Source: Candidatus Gastranaerophilales bacterium
GTDB taxonomy: Bacteria; Cyanobacteriota; Vampirovibrionia; Gastranaerophilales; Gastranaerophilaceae
Assembly: GCA_910588555.1 (NCBI GenBank)
Contig: CAJUPC010000006.1
Location: 1-19,467 of the forward strand
Reading direction: 5' to 3'
DNA length: 19,467 nt
The position numbers were made by a program, and so were the translations under genes. Shown one piece after another: positions 1-6,193 of the stretch. The notes beneath the pieces are model-generated. The model searched no databases. It worked only from the letters and a program-made list of their open reading frames with translations, and was not told the DNA's origin. The first letter of the stretch is position 1. Each line of letters opens with the position of its first letter.

Positions 1-15
1 CTTAAATCTTGACAT
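1..15 (-). CDS. 5' end of a prepilin gene (partial, runs off the left edge)
   Basis: Only the first five codons (MSRFK) are inside the window. The call rests on a 29-base identity between positions 1-29 and 6072-6100, which is the start and ribosome-binding site of prepilin P2. Both have GGAGG seven bases before the ATG and the same first five residues, and similarity continues into the upstream promoter. The gene is therefore almost certainly a close paralogue of P2, but what follows its start cannot be seen. Confidence 0.55.
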
Positions 16-43
16 ATAAATACCTCCATCTTTCTATTTACTC

Positions 44-72
44 ATTATTTACTATTTTTCTTCTTTTGTCAA
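44..72 (-). promoter_or_regulatory. Promoter of the left-edge prepilin
   Basis: On the minus strand TTGACA (67-72), a 17-base spacer and AATAAT (44-49) form a sigma-70-like promoter. The same hexamers and spacing, with an identical stretch around the -10, precede P2 at 6113-6141, which supports a shared and probably co-regulated promoter. Confidence 0.5.
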
Positions 73-149
73 CCCTGCAAATTTTGGATAAATTTTACAG
101 ATATTGGTGTGAAGTTTTTGTTAAGTTTTCTATAATTGGAAAAACTCTA

Positions 150-419
150 TTATTTTTTGAATAGTTTTTTTATAAGTGTACAACATATTGCCAGTGCACC
201 AAGAGCCAGTGCGGCAAACACTGATTTAGGAGTTCTTTTTTTGTCAACACGTTCGCTTTTCTGTACCGCATTGTAAACATCATGGTCTAGGCGGTTAAAA
301 TCTTTTGAAGCTTTTGTGTGTGAATAAAGCACAGGGGTATAATGACTGTCGGGCGGGATTATTATGCCGACATTCAATGGAGGGTTTTTCATATGCTGAT
401 TAACACTTACACTTTCCAT
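150..419 (-). CDS. Small predicted single-pass membrane protein, unknown function
   Basis: An 89-residue protein I do not recognise. The N-terminal two thirds are polar. Residues about 67-82 are a hydrophobic stretch (VFAALALGALAICCTL) preceded by basic residues and followed by a lysine-rich end, so a C-terminal membrane anchor is likely. There is no clear Shine-Dalgarno sequence before the first ATG, and an in-frame ATG at residue 10 is an alternative start. It is transcribed divergently from the perR-like gene. The membrane segment and the absence of a better ORF here argue that it is real, but this remains uncertain. Confidence 0.5.
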   Translation of the reverse strand: MESVSVNQHMKNPPLNVGIIIPPDSHYTPVLYSHTKASKDFNRLDHDVYNAVQKSERVDKKRTPKSVFAALALGALAICCTLIKKLFKK

Positions 420-477
420 AAATTCATTAAAACAAAATAAAGTAAAAAATTGCTTATGTATTTATTTTTATTAAGTA

Positions 478-506
478 TTGACAAATTTGTTCTTAAAATA
501 TAAAAT
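478..506 (+). promoter_or_regulatory. Promoter of the perR-rubredoxin operon
   Basis: TTGACA (478-483), a 17-base spacer and TAAAAT (501-506) make a near-consensus sigma-70 promoter. Transcription would begin around 513, leaving a leader of about 20 bases before the ATG at 536. Confidence 0.65.
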
Positions 507-520
507 AAGAATTATTATTA
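490..520 (+). promoter_or_regulatory. Candidate autoregulatory operator of the PerR/Fur-like gene
   Basis: The inverted repeat TTCTTA (490-495) / TAAGAA (506-511) covers the -10 region. Directly after it, 506-520 matches 11 of the 14 fixed positions of the B. subtilis PerR-box consensus (TTATAATnATTATAA), counted by eye. Either would let the regulator repress its own gene. AT-rich DNA gives such matches by chance, so this is only a candidate. Confidence 0.35.
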
Positions 521-535
521 CTTTTGACTGAAACG

Positions 536-919
536 ATGAATTATTCTAGACAAAGACAACTTATACTGGATACTTTAAAAGAGAATGTTGTTCACCCGAC
601 AGCAGAATATTTATATGAAGTTCTTAAAGCAAAGGGTGATAATATTAGTCTTGCAACTTTGTATAGAAATTTAAATAAGCTTGCAGAAAAAGGGATAATT
701 AAAAAAATTGATGGACTTGAAACTTCGTCTCATTTTGATCATAATACATTTGAACATTATCACTTTATATGTGATGAATGCAAGAAAGTTTTTGATATTC
801 CGTTTGAAGTAGCGCCCGATGTGGTCTCAAAAACGGAACAATCAACAGGTTTTACAGTAAAATGGTATGATATTGCAATTCATGGGATTTGCAATGAGTG
901 CCGCAATAAGGAGAAATAA
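536..919 (+). CDS. perR: Fur-family transcriptional regulator, PerR-like
   Basis: About 127 residues, the normal Fur-family length. The N-terminal winged helix includes the ISLATLYRNLNKLAEKG segment typical of the family. The hinge and metal site follow as SHFDHNTFEHYHFIC, matching the Asp/His-rich regulatory metal site of PerR-type proteins. Two CxxC pairs (CDEC and CNEC) would hold the structural zinc. PerR senses peroxide through metal-catalysed oxidation of site histidines and derepresses oxidative-defence genes. The following rubredoxin, rubrerythrin-like and flavodiiron genes fit that role better than Fur or Zur. I chose ATG 536; an in-frame TTG at 524 is possible, but neither has a clear ribosome-binding site. 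PerR versus generic Fur cannot be settled from sequence alone. Confidence 0.85.
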   Translation: MNYSRQRQLILDTLKENVVHPTAEYLYEVLKAKGDNISLATLYRNLNKLAEKGIIKKIDGLETSSHFDHNTFEHYHFICDECKKVFDIPFEVAPDVVSKTEQSTGFTVKWYDIAIHGICNECRNKEK

Positions 920-921
920 AT

Positions 922-1059
922 ATGGAAAAATACATTTGCACAGTATGTAATTATGTATACGACCCCGAAGAAAACGGCGGTGTGAAATTTGAAGATTTGC
1001 CGGATGACTACGTATGCCCTTTATGCGCAGTAGGCAAAGATTTGTTTGAAAAAGAATAG
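922..1059 (+). CDS. Short rubredoxin
   Basis: A 45-residue protein with the two rubredoxin metal knuckles: CTVC near residue 6 and CPLC near residue 32, each followed by the expected small or aromatic residues. The four cysteines bind one iron and the protein shuttles single electrons in the cytoplasm. It is shorter than the usual 52-54 residues because the loop after YDPEE is about eight residues shorter. AAGGAG (908-913), eight bases before the ATG and inside the end of the regulator gene, supports the start, and only two bases separate the genes. It is the likely electron donor to the rubrerythrin-like and/or flavodiiron proteins encoded next. Confidence 0.9.
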   Translation: MEKYICTVCNYVYDPEENGGVKFEDLPDDYVCPLCAVGKDLFEKE

Positions 1060-1061
1060 TT

Positions 1062-1090
1062 TTTACAAAATGTTACTTTTTATGTATAAT
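1062..1090 (+). promoter_or_regulatory. Promoter of the rubrerythrin-like / flavodiiron genes
   Basis: TTTACA (1062-1067), a 17-base spacer and a perfect TATAAT (1085-1090). It lies just after the rubredoxin stop codon, so rbr-fprA can be expressed independently of the upstream regulator. Confidence 0.65.
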
Positions 1091-1106
1091 ATATATAAAA
1101 AGTAAC
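1072..1106. promoter_or_regulatory. Perfect 12-base inverted repeat spanning the rbr promoter -10: candidate operator
   Basis: GTTACTTTTTAT (1072-1083) is repeated as its exact reverse complement at 1095-1106 with 11 bases between. The centre coincides with the -10 hexamer. Within it, 1084-1098 matches 11 of the 14 fixed positions of the PerR-box consensus by eye. The stem is too AT-rich, and lacks a following T run, to be a convincing terminator. Binding of the upstream PerR-like regulator is the natural inference. Confidence 0.5.
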
Positions 1107-1132
1107 ATATAGTAAACAATAAAGGAATTTTT

Positions 1133-1687
1133 ATGGAGAGAGTAAAAGGTCTAAAGGGTTCAGAAACAGAACAGAACCTTTTAAAAGCATTTTCCGTCGA
1201 AGCACAAATGAGAAATAAGTACGATTTGTGCAGAATGATTGCAGAAAAAGACGGATACGATTATATTGCAAAATTTTTTCAGGATGTTACAAATAACCGT
1301 AAAGAACATGCTAAATTGTGGTACAAATGGCTTCATAACGGAGAGTTCCCAAATACTCTTTATGTTTTAAAGCAAATTACATCCGACAGATATACCTCAT
1401 TAATTAATCAGTATGAAAGTTATGCAGAAACGGCGCATAAAGAGGGGTATAATCATATTGCAGATTTGTTTAAACATATTTGTTTAGTCGAAAGAGAAAA
1501 TCTTGAAAAGTTTAAAAAACTTATATGCAGATTGCAGGATGACCATATTATACCTGATAAAGACGGTAATTATAAATGGGAATGTTCTGTTTGCGGTGCA
1601 AACTTTGTTCAGCACGAAATCCCTGATTATTGCCCGTTATGTTTAAATGAAGAAGTTTTCTTCTTTAAAAGACCGTTTGAGAATTAA
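1133..1687 (+). CDS. Rubrerythrin-like protein with a degenerate diiron site
   Basis: A 184-residue protein with a ferritin-like four-helix part (about 1-135) and a C-terminal rubredoxin domain (CSVC at 151-154 and CPLC near the end). The helix-1 motif with E23, the EHAK of helix 2 and the KEGY segment align with D. vulgaris rubrerythrin without gaps. Rubrerythrins reduce H2O2 to water with electrons from rubredoxin. In this alignment, however, several ligand positions are changed: the helix-2 Glu of ExxH is R56 (His 59 kept), the helix-3 ExxE is R86 and S89, and the helix-4 ExxH is E120 with N123. E23, H59 and E120 remain. A normal diiron peroxidase site is therefore doubtful, although the fold and the rubredoxin centre appear intact. 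AAAGGA six bases before the ATG supports the start. Confidence 0.85.
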   Translation: MERVKGLKGSETEQNLLKAFSVEAQMRNKYDLCRMIAEKDGYDYIAKFFQDVTNNRKEHAKLWYKWLHNGEFPNTLYVLKQITSDRYTSLINQYESYAETAHKEGYNHIADLFKHICLVERENLEKFKKLICRLQDDHIIPDKDGNYKWECSVCGANFVQHEIPDYCPLCLNEEVFFFKRPFEN

Positions 1688-1701
1688 GTAAAGGAGAGAA
1701 T

Positions 1702-2886
1702 ATGAAATTTCAGGAAATTAAAAATAATATTTATTACTGCGGATTGAATGATTGTGAAAGAAAAATCTTTGACGAATTGATACCGTTAGAACATGGTACA
1801 AGCTATAATTCATACTTTGTTAAAGGTTCTGAAAAAAATGCGATTATTGATACAATGTATCCGCCTAAAATTGATGAGTATTTAAAAAATCTTTCAGATA
1901 ACAATGTTGACAAAGTCGATTATATTGTTGCAAACCACGGTGAACAAGACCATTCCGGTGCAATTCCTGCACTGCTTGAGAAATATCCGGAAGCTAAAGT
2001 CGTTACAAATCCTAAAGTTGCGGCAAATATAAAATCTATGTTACATGTTCCTGTTGAAAGAATTATTGAAATTGCAGACGGTCAAGAAATTTCACTAGGG
2101 GATAAAACTTTAAAGTTTATTTTTGCCCCCGGTGTTCATTGGCCTGATACAATGTTTACTTATATCAAGGAAGACAATGTTATTTGCACGTGTGACTTTT
2201 TGGGTGCGCATTATGTTTTCTCTGATGTTTTTGCTGTTAAGAGTGATGAACTTACAAACAGTGCAAAACGATATTACGCAGAAATTATGATGCCATTTAG
2301 AGCAATGTGCAGAAGATATGTTGATAAAATCAGAAGTATGAATGTTGATATGATTTTACCAAGCCATGGACCTGTTCATGCTAATCCTGATTATATTTTG
2401 TCATTATATGAAAAATGGACAGATGAAGAACCTGACAACCTTGTCGTGCTTCCTTATGTATCTATGTATGAAAGTACAAAAGCTATGATTGATTATCTTG
2501 CTGAAAAACTTGAGCAAAAAGGCATTCCTACATTCAAGTTTGATATAGTAAGTGATGATTTAGGCGATTATGCTATGCATATTGTTGATGCGGCTACGAT
2601 TGTATTGGGTACATCTATGGTTCTTGCAGGACCTCATCCGGCGTCTGTTAATGCCGCATACTTGACAGCATTATTGAGACCGAAAGCTAAATTTGCGGCT
2701 TTAATCGGTTCGTATGGCTGGGGCGGCAACTTATTCGGACAAATTGGCGAAACTTTAAAACCCTTAAATTTGGATGTTGTAGGAACATTGCAGGTAAAAG
2801 GTAAACCTACTGCACTTGAGTTTGATAAGCTTGAAGATTTAGCCGAAGATATTTACCACAGACATAAGTCAATAGGACTTTTATAA
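1702..2886 (+). CDS. fprA: Flavodiiron protein (A-type flavoprotein, O2/NO reductase)
   Basis: A 394-residue class A flavodiiron protein. The N-terminal metallo-beta-lactamase-like domain (about 1-250) has the iron ligands: HGEQDH near residue 79, the His of GVHWPD, the Asp of CDFLGAH and the His of SHGPVH. The C-terminal flavodoxin-like domain (about 253-394) binds FMN and includes LGTSMVLAGPHP and GSYGWGG. It reduces O2 to water and/or NO to N2O in the cytoplasm of anaerobes with electrons from rubredoxin, which is encoded two genes upstream. AAAGGAG precedes the ATG, with 14 bases between this gene and the rubrerythrin-like gene, so they are co-transcribed. O2 versus NO preference cannot be read from the sequence. 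Confidence 0.95.
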   Translation: MKFQEIKNNIYYCGLNDCERKIFDELIPLEHGTSYNSYFVKGSEKNAIIDTMYPPKIDEYLKNLSDNNVDKVDYIVANHGEQDHSGAIPALLEKYPEAKVVTNPKVAANIKSMLHVPVERIIEIADGQEISLGDKTLKFIFAPGVHWPDTMFTYIKEDNVICTCDFLGAHYVFSDVFAVKSDELTNSAKRYYAEIMMPFRAMCRRYVDKIRSMNVDMILPSHGPVHANPDYILSLYEKWTDEEPDNLVVLPYVSMYESTKAMIDYLAEKLEQKGIPTFKFDIVSDDLGDYAMHIVDAATIVLGTSMVLAGPHPASVNAAYLTALLRPKAKFAALIGSYGWGGNLFGQIGETLKPLNLDVVGTLQVKGKPTALEFDKLEDLAEDIYHRHKSIGLL

Positions 2887-2888
2887 GT

Positions 2889-2921
2889 AAAAAAGGATTG
2901 GAATTTTTCCAATCCTTTTTT
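2889..2921. terminator. Bidirectional terminator between fprA and prepilin P1
   Basis: A perfect stem of AAAAAAGGATTGG (2889-2901) and its complement (2909-2921) around a 7-base loop, with A and T runs on the outer sides so that it can work on both strands. It lies between two convergent genes. On the P1 side it begins five bases after the stop codon. Confidence 0.85.
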
Positions 2922-2926
2922 AATAT

Positions 2927-3973
2927 TTAATCAACTATACAAATTGCCATAGAGGAGGGGTAGAAGCGGTTGTCTTGGTATGAGTAAGTGTCGTTGGTTG
3001 TATAATGTCTTCCATATGCACCGCCCATGCCATTATCTGTGTCAGACCATAAGAAGAAGTTTGGTTCAGGAAAACCATATTCTGCAGCTTTACCATTATA
3101 CTTATTATTTGTGTAAAGCAGTTTTGCAATTTGTTCTAAATCAGACTGGGAGGGCATATTTTTTACTCCGCCGCATTGTCTTACTGCATCAGCCCAGTAA
3201 TCACCATCATAGAAACATAATTCTATGCCAAAATCATTTTTTATTTGATTACATTCGTCTCTGGTTATAGGTTTCGGTGTAAATGGTGTGCCAAAACATT
3301 TCCCGTTAATGTCAAGTGCACAACTGTTTCCTAAACCGTTAGCGTTAAACGCAATAACATCTTTTCTGAACGTATTGGGTCTTCCATTTCCGTTGATTTC
3401 AAATACCGCCGCAACACATCCTGCTGTAGCGTTAGTTTCTGGCTTGCCATTAGAAGTTGACCATCCATACGTTTTCATTGGGTCTAACGCTTCACATCTT
3501 TTGTTGTAGCTTAAAATCATCGGTGTACCGTCAGCAGTAATAATTCCTACGTTATCACTGGTATAATCACTGTACTCATTAGTTTCCATTTTAAGATTTT
3601 TACCGGTTTTAGTATCTGCTATGTTCCATTCTTTTCCGTTTTCAAGCTTAACGGTATCAGTGGGCCAGCAAGCTCTTAAATGGTTAGCGTCACATCTTTT
3701 CGCAATCTTAAAATACTTTTGTAATTCATCAACAAATGCGTCAGTACTACTGTATGGGCCAATCAATCCTAAAGATTTCATGTGGTCAGTGGCTTTAGTG
3801 AATTTATACTTAGCACTTCTAATTTTTTCTGCGTTAACCTTGTCGTTAACATTTGTCATCAAACTTGGCATAACAATAGCCGCAACCACCCCAATGATTG
3901 CTAAAGTTATTAAAACCTCTGCCAGGGTAAACGCGTTTTTATAAAAAAGCGTGGATGCATTAAATTTTTTCAT
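2927..3973 (-). CDS. Large type II/IV-like prepilin with variable C-terminal domain (P1)
   Basis: A 348-residue prepilin-like protein. The leader (about 14 residues, ending KNA) precedes FTLAEVLI and a hydrophobic helix, the class III signal cut and N-methylated by prepilin peptidase. A conserved body follows, shared almost residue for residue with P2 and P3 (for example IGPYSSTDAFVDELQKYFKI and the GRPNTFRKD region). The tail begins at YGFPEPNFFLWS and ends AICIVD. The MPSQSDLEQI and W-S segments resemble, without proof, C-type-lectin-like or DUF1566-type folds. The tail differs sharply from P2 and P3. The start is set by AAAGGAG seven bases before the ATG at 3973; a longer reading to 4042 would lack a ribosome-binding site and overlap the promoter. 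Compared with P2 and P3 it lacks about 18 residues before the NGKA segment. The role is probably a surface pilus or pseudopilus subunit. Confidence 0.85.
   Translation of the reverse strand: MKKFNASTLFYKNAFTLAEVLITLAIIGVVAAIVMPSLMTNVNDKVNAEKIRSAKYKFTKATDHMKSLGLIGPYSSTDAFVDELQKYFKIAKRCDANHLRACWPTDTVKLENGKEWNIADTKTGKNLKMETNEYSDYTSDNVGIITADGTPMILSYNKRCEALDPMKTYGWSTSNGKPETNATAGCVAAVFEINGNGRPNTFRKDVIAFNANGLGNSCALDINGKCFGTPFTPKPITRDECNQIKNDFGIELCFYDGDYWADAVRQCGGVKNMPSQSDLEQIAKLLYTNNKYNGKAAEYGFPEPNFFLWSDTDNGMGGAYGRHYTTNDTYSYQDNRFYPSSMAICIVD
2945..3049 (-). other. Candidate DGR-like variable region of P1
   Basis: The counterpart of the P2 and P3 tails. The most C-ending stretch is the 16 codons from ACC AAC GAC through CCC TCC TCT, of which about 11 end in C. 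The upstream part of the tail has ordinary AT-ending codons, so the signature is weaker here than in P2. Confidence 0.35.
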
Positions 3974-4013
3974 ATAATCTCCTTTGGTATGTTTTGTGAT
4001 AAGGTATATCACT

Positions 4014-4042
4014 ATAGTAGCATTTTTTTTATATATTTTCAA
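4014..4042 (-). promoter_or_regulatory. Promoter of prepilin P1
   Basis: Minus-strand TTGAAA (4037-4042), 17-base spacer, TACTAT (4014-4019). The P3 promoter has the same CTTGAAAAT at the -35 and the same AGTGATA just after the -10, suggesting common regulation. Confidence 0.55.
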
Positions 4043-4064
4043 GCTTTTTATTTATAAAATATAA

Positions 4065-4094
4065 TTGAAATTTTTTTATTACATTTTGTAAAAT
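4065..4094 (+). promoter_or_regulatory. Possible promoter of the 4149 gene
   Basis: TTGAAA (4065-4070), 18-base spacer, TAAAAT (4089-4094), divergent from the P1 promoter. The region is very AT-rich, so the match is only moderately informative. Confidence 0.35.
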
Positions 4095-4148
4095 ATTTTT
4101 TATTTTAAGTCAATAATTAAGATTTATTTCCATTAGATAATTGGAATT

Positions 4149-4910
4149 ATGAAAATAAACAATGTTACAACAAATTTTATTAATAACTATACAGGGAATG
4201 TAAAACAAAAATATTCTTCTGTTCCCGAATGCGGTATCCAAACATCAATATACAGTCAAAAAGGTTTAACTCTGCCATTTTGTGGGATTTTTAAGGGCGC
4301 AAATATGTTTGAAGACAATTGTGTTGTTTTACTGCGAAAAATGCGCGAAGGTAGATGCCGAAAATTTACGGAATTAGATATTAGTGATATTGTAACATCT
4401 TTAAGGCAGGAAAAAAATTCACAAAAGATAGAAAAATTTTTGCAAGATATTTTATATGCAATGGAAGAAAGCGATTGCGATAAAAATACTTTAAAACGTA
4501 TTATTTCTTTAACAGCAGGAAAATCGGACGAACAGCAATATGCAATTTTGGCGTTTGCAGATCATGAAATTCAAAATGCAAAAGAACCTCTTAAAGCTTT
4601 TTTTGAGTTATCACCAGAAAAAAGAGAAAAACTTGTACCGCTTTTAGAAAAAATTAATGTTATAAATTCGTCTGACGAAACTACAGCTGCACTGTATGAT
4701 TTATTCAGAACTGTAGTATATGCAGAAGAAGATATGTCAAAGCTTAGCGGGAATGCTTTAAATAAATACAAAATTGATACCTGTGACCTGTTGAAACAAG
4801 ATATCGGTTACTTTGACCAAAAAGTCGCATATCCAAATGAACAATCTAAAAATGATGTTGTATCAACTGCAAAACAGATTTATCATTATTTTGTAGATAA
4901 TATGATTTAA
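4149..4910 (+). CDS. Uncharacterised helical protein
   Basis: A 253-residue protein I do not recognise. There is no signal peptide or membrane segment. The N-terminal 50 residues are Asn/Thr/Ser-rich and look disordered, ending in LPFCGIFKG. This resembles short N-terminal motifs I associate with many proteins of Gastranaerophilales, which is a weak impression. The rest is charged and probably all helical (for example PEKREKLVPLLEKI), with no catalytic motif that I can identify. It sits alone on the plus strand between two minus-strand prepilins and ends against the P2 terminator. Codon use looks like its neighbours. A link to the pilins is possible only by position. Confidence 0.75.
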   Translation: MKINNVTTNFINNYTGNVKQKYSSVPECGIQTSIYSQKGLTLPFCGIFKGANMFEDNCVVLLRKMREGRCRKFTELDISDIVTSLRQEKNSQKIEKFLQDILYAMEESDCDKNTLKRIISLTAGKSDEQQYAILAFADHEIQNAKEPLKAFFELSPEKREKLVPLLEKINVINSSDETTAALYDLFRTVVYAEEDMSKLSGNALNKYKIDTCDLLKQDIGYFDQKVAYPNEQSKNDVVSTAKQIYHYFVDNMI

Positions 4911-4943
4911 AAAAGGATGGGAACGCTGTCGCTTTTCCCACCC
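4909..4943 (-). terminator. Terminator of prepilin P2
   Basis: Read on the minus strand, a nine-base stem with one mismatch (arms 4935-4943 and 4915-4923) encloses about 11 bases and is followed by six T (4914 down to 4909). It lies about 25 bases past the P2 stop. Plus-strand transcripts of the 4149 gene would lack a T run here. Confidence 0.7.
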
Positions 4944-4968
4944 TACAAAACACAAAATAATTTAATGA

Positions 4969-6086
4969 TTATTCCACCACGCACAGCCCCAAATAGTTGG
5001 TTCTCCAGCGGTAGTGGTTGCTTTTGACCGTGCTCGTGGTGTCGAAGTGCCTGTATAACGCGTTGTTGGCGAAGATCTCCTTAGCCGACCAGACTTGGAA
5101 TTCCGGTTCAGGAAGTCCATATTGGCTTGCTTTACCGTTGTAGGTGAGGTTTTCTACACGGTCAGTTACTGATATTGTTGGGCTGCCTTCGTATAATAGA
5201 CTTGCTATTTTAGCAAGGTCTGAGTCTGTTGGCATGTTTTGTATACCGTTACACTGTTTTACTGCCCCTGCCCAGTAGTCTGAATTAGATGCGCATGTTT
5301 TTATACCGAGTTTACCTTCTGCTACTGCTGCTTCACATTCAGCTTTTGTCATCGGTGTTGGAGTAAACACTGCACCAAAACACTTGCCATCGATTTCTAT
5401 TGAACAAGCGCTTCCTAAACCATTTGCGTTAAATGCCACAACATCCTTTCTAAACGTATTCGGTCTGCTGTGTCCATTGATTTCAAATACCGCCGCCACA
5501 CAGCCTGCAGTAGCATTAGTTTCAGGTTTACCGTTAGAAGTAGACCACCCGTAAGTTTTCATCGGATCTAACGCTTGACATTTCTTGTTATAACTTAAAA
5601 TCATCGGTGTACCGTCAGCAGTTATTATACCAACATTATCACTAGTATAATCACTGAAATCATTCTTTTCCATTTTAAGGTTTTTACCGGTTTTGGTATC
5701 AGCAATATTCCATTCTGTTCCATCTTCAAGTTTAACGGTATCCGTTGGCCAACACGCTCTAATATGGTTAGCATCACAACGTTTAGCAATCTTAAAATAC
5801 TTTTGTAATTCATCTACAAACGCGTCAGTACTTGAATAAGGACCAATTAATCCTAACGATTTCATGTGGTCCGTCGCTTTAGTAAATTTGTACTTCGCAC
5901 TCCTAATTTTTTCTGCGTTAACCCTGTCATTAACATTAGTCATTAAACTTGGTAAAACAATAACCGCAACCACACCAATGATTGCTAAAGTGATTAAAAG
6001 CTCCGCTAAAGTAAATGCCCTAAAAAATCCTAAGCCAAGAGCTTCGGGGGGGGGGCAATCACAGCACTATGCTTAAATCTTGACAT
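4969..6086 (-). CDS. Phase-variable prepilin with variable C-terminal domain (P2), out of frame at a 10-base C tract
   Basis: A paralogue of P1 and P3. The start at 6086 has GGAGG seven bases upstream and begins MSRFKHSAVIA. A run of ten C (coding strand; G at 6046-6055) follows, after which the frame hits TAG within eight codons. The prepilin frame continues past the tract as EALGLGFFRA then FTLAELLI, the helix, the conserved body and the tail ending LGLCVVE. With 11 (or 8) C the gene would read through as 372 (or 371) residues, so it is OFF here or the count is wrong. Without slippage the longest ATG-started frame begins at 5973, inside the helix, and would lack the prepilin signal. The last 41 codons have about 55% GC, and about 35 end in G or C, very unlike the rest of the gene. 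The probable role is a surface pilin. Confidence 0.8.
4985..5091 (-). other. Candidate DGR-like variable region of P2
   Basis: From the W of the WS motif to the conserved LGLCVV end the codons are dominated by NNC (AAC, CAC, TAC, GAC, AGC, ACC). In the codon alignment with P1 and P3, R codons at fixed positions are kept, while several columns differ only in bases one and two, for example TAC/GTC/TAC and GAC/CAC/GGC. This is the expected product of adenine-directed mutagenesis of AAC codons in a template. No template repeat or reverse transcriptase is in the window. Confidence 0.45.
6046..6055. repeat. Poly-G/C tract (10) in the P2 leader: candidate slippage site
   Basis: Ten consecutive G on the plus strand (C on the coding strand), located between the P2 start and its prepilin cleavage site. 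In frame only with 11 or 8 (or any n where n+1 is divisible by three). In AT-rich DNA a run of this length is very unlikely without a mechanism. Confidence 0.85.
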
Positions 6087-6112
6087 ATAAATACCTCCAT
6101 TTTTCTTTATCC

Positions 6113-6141
6113 ATTATTTACTATAACGGATTTTTTGTCAA
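6113..6141 (-). promoter_or_regulatory. Promoter of prepilin P2
   Basis: Minus-strand TTGACA (6136-6141), 17-base spacer, AATAAT (6113-6118). Same hexamers and spacing as the promoter at the left edge of the window (44-72). Confidence 0.5.
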
Positions 6142-6163
6142 GTGCGTTAAAATCGAATAAATG

Positions 6164-6192
6164 AAAAAGGCTCCTTTTAAAGGAGCCTTTTT
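6164..6192 (-). terminator. Terminator of thrS
   Basis: A perfect 14-base palindromic arm pair (AAAAAGGCTCCTTT and its complement) around a single base at 6178, beginning one base past the thrS stop. It ends in a T run on either strand, so it would also block plus-strand transcription. Confidence 0.85.
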
Positions 6193-6193
6193 G

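Noticed and set aside
1072..1106. The inverted repeat as a terminator of the rubredoxin gene
   Set aside because: The stem is nearly all A/T, is not followed by a T run, and contains a promoter -10 at its centre.
2935..3944. Several ORFs of 64-107 codons on both strands over the P1 region, with matching ones over P2 and P3
   Set aside because: They are out-of-frame or antisense shadows of the prepilin bodies, recur at the same places only because the paralogues are similar, and lack ribosome-binding sites.
4969..6086. P2 as a plain pseudogene
   Set aside because: Only the homopolymer disrupts it; promoter, ribosome-binding site, signal and the entire downstream frame are intact, which fits a reversible switch or a miscount better than decay.
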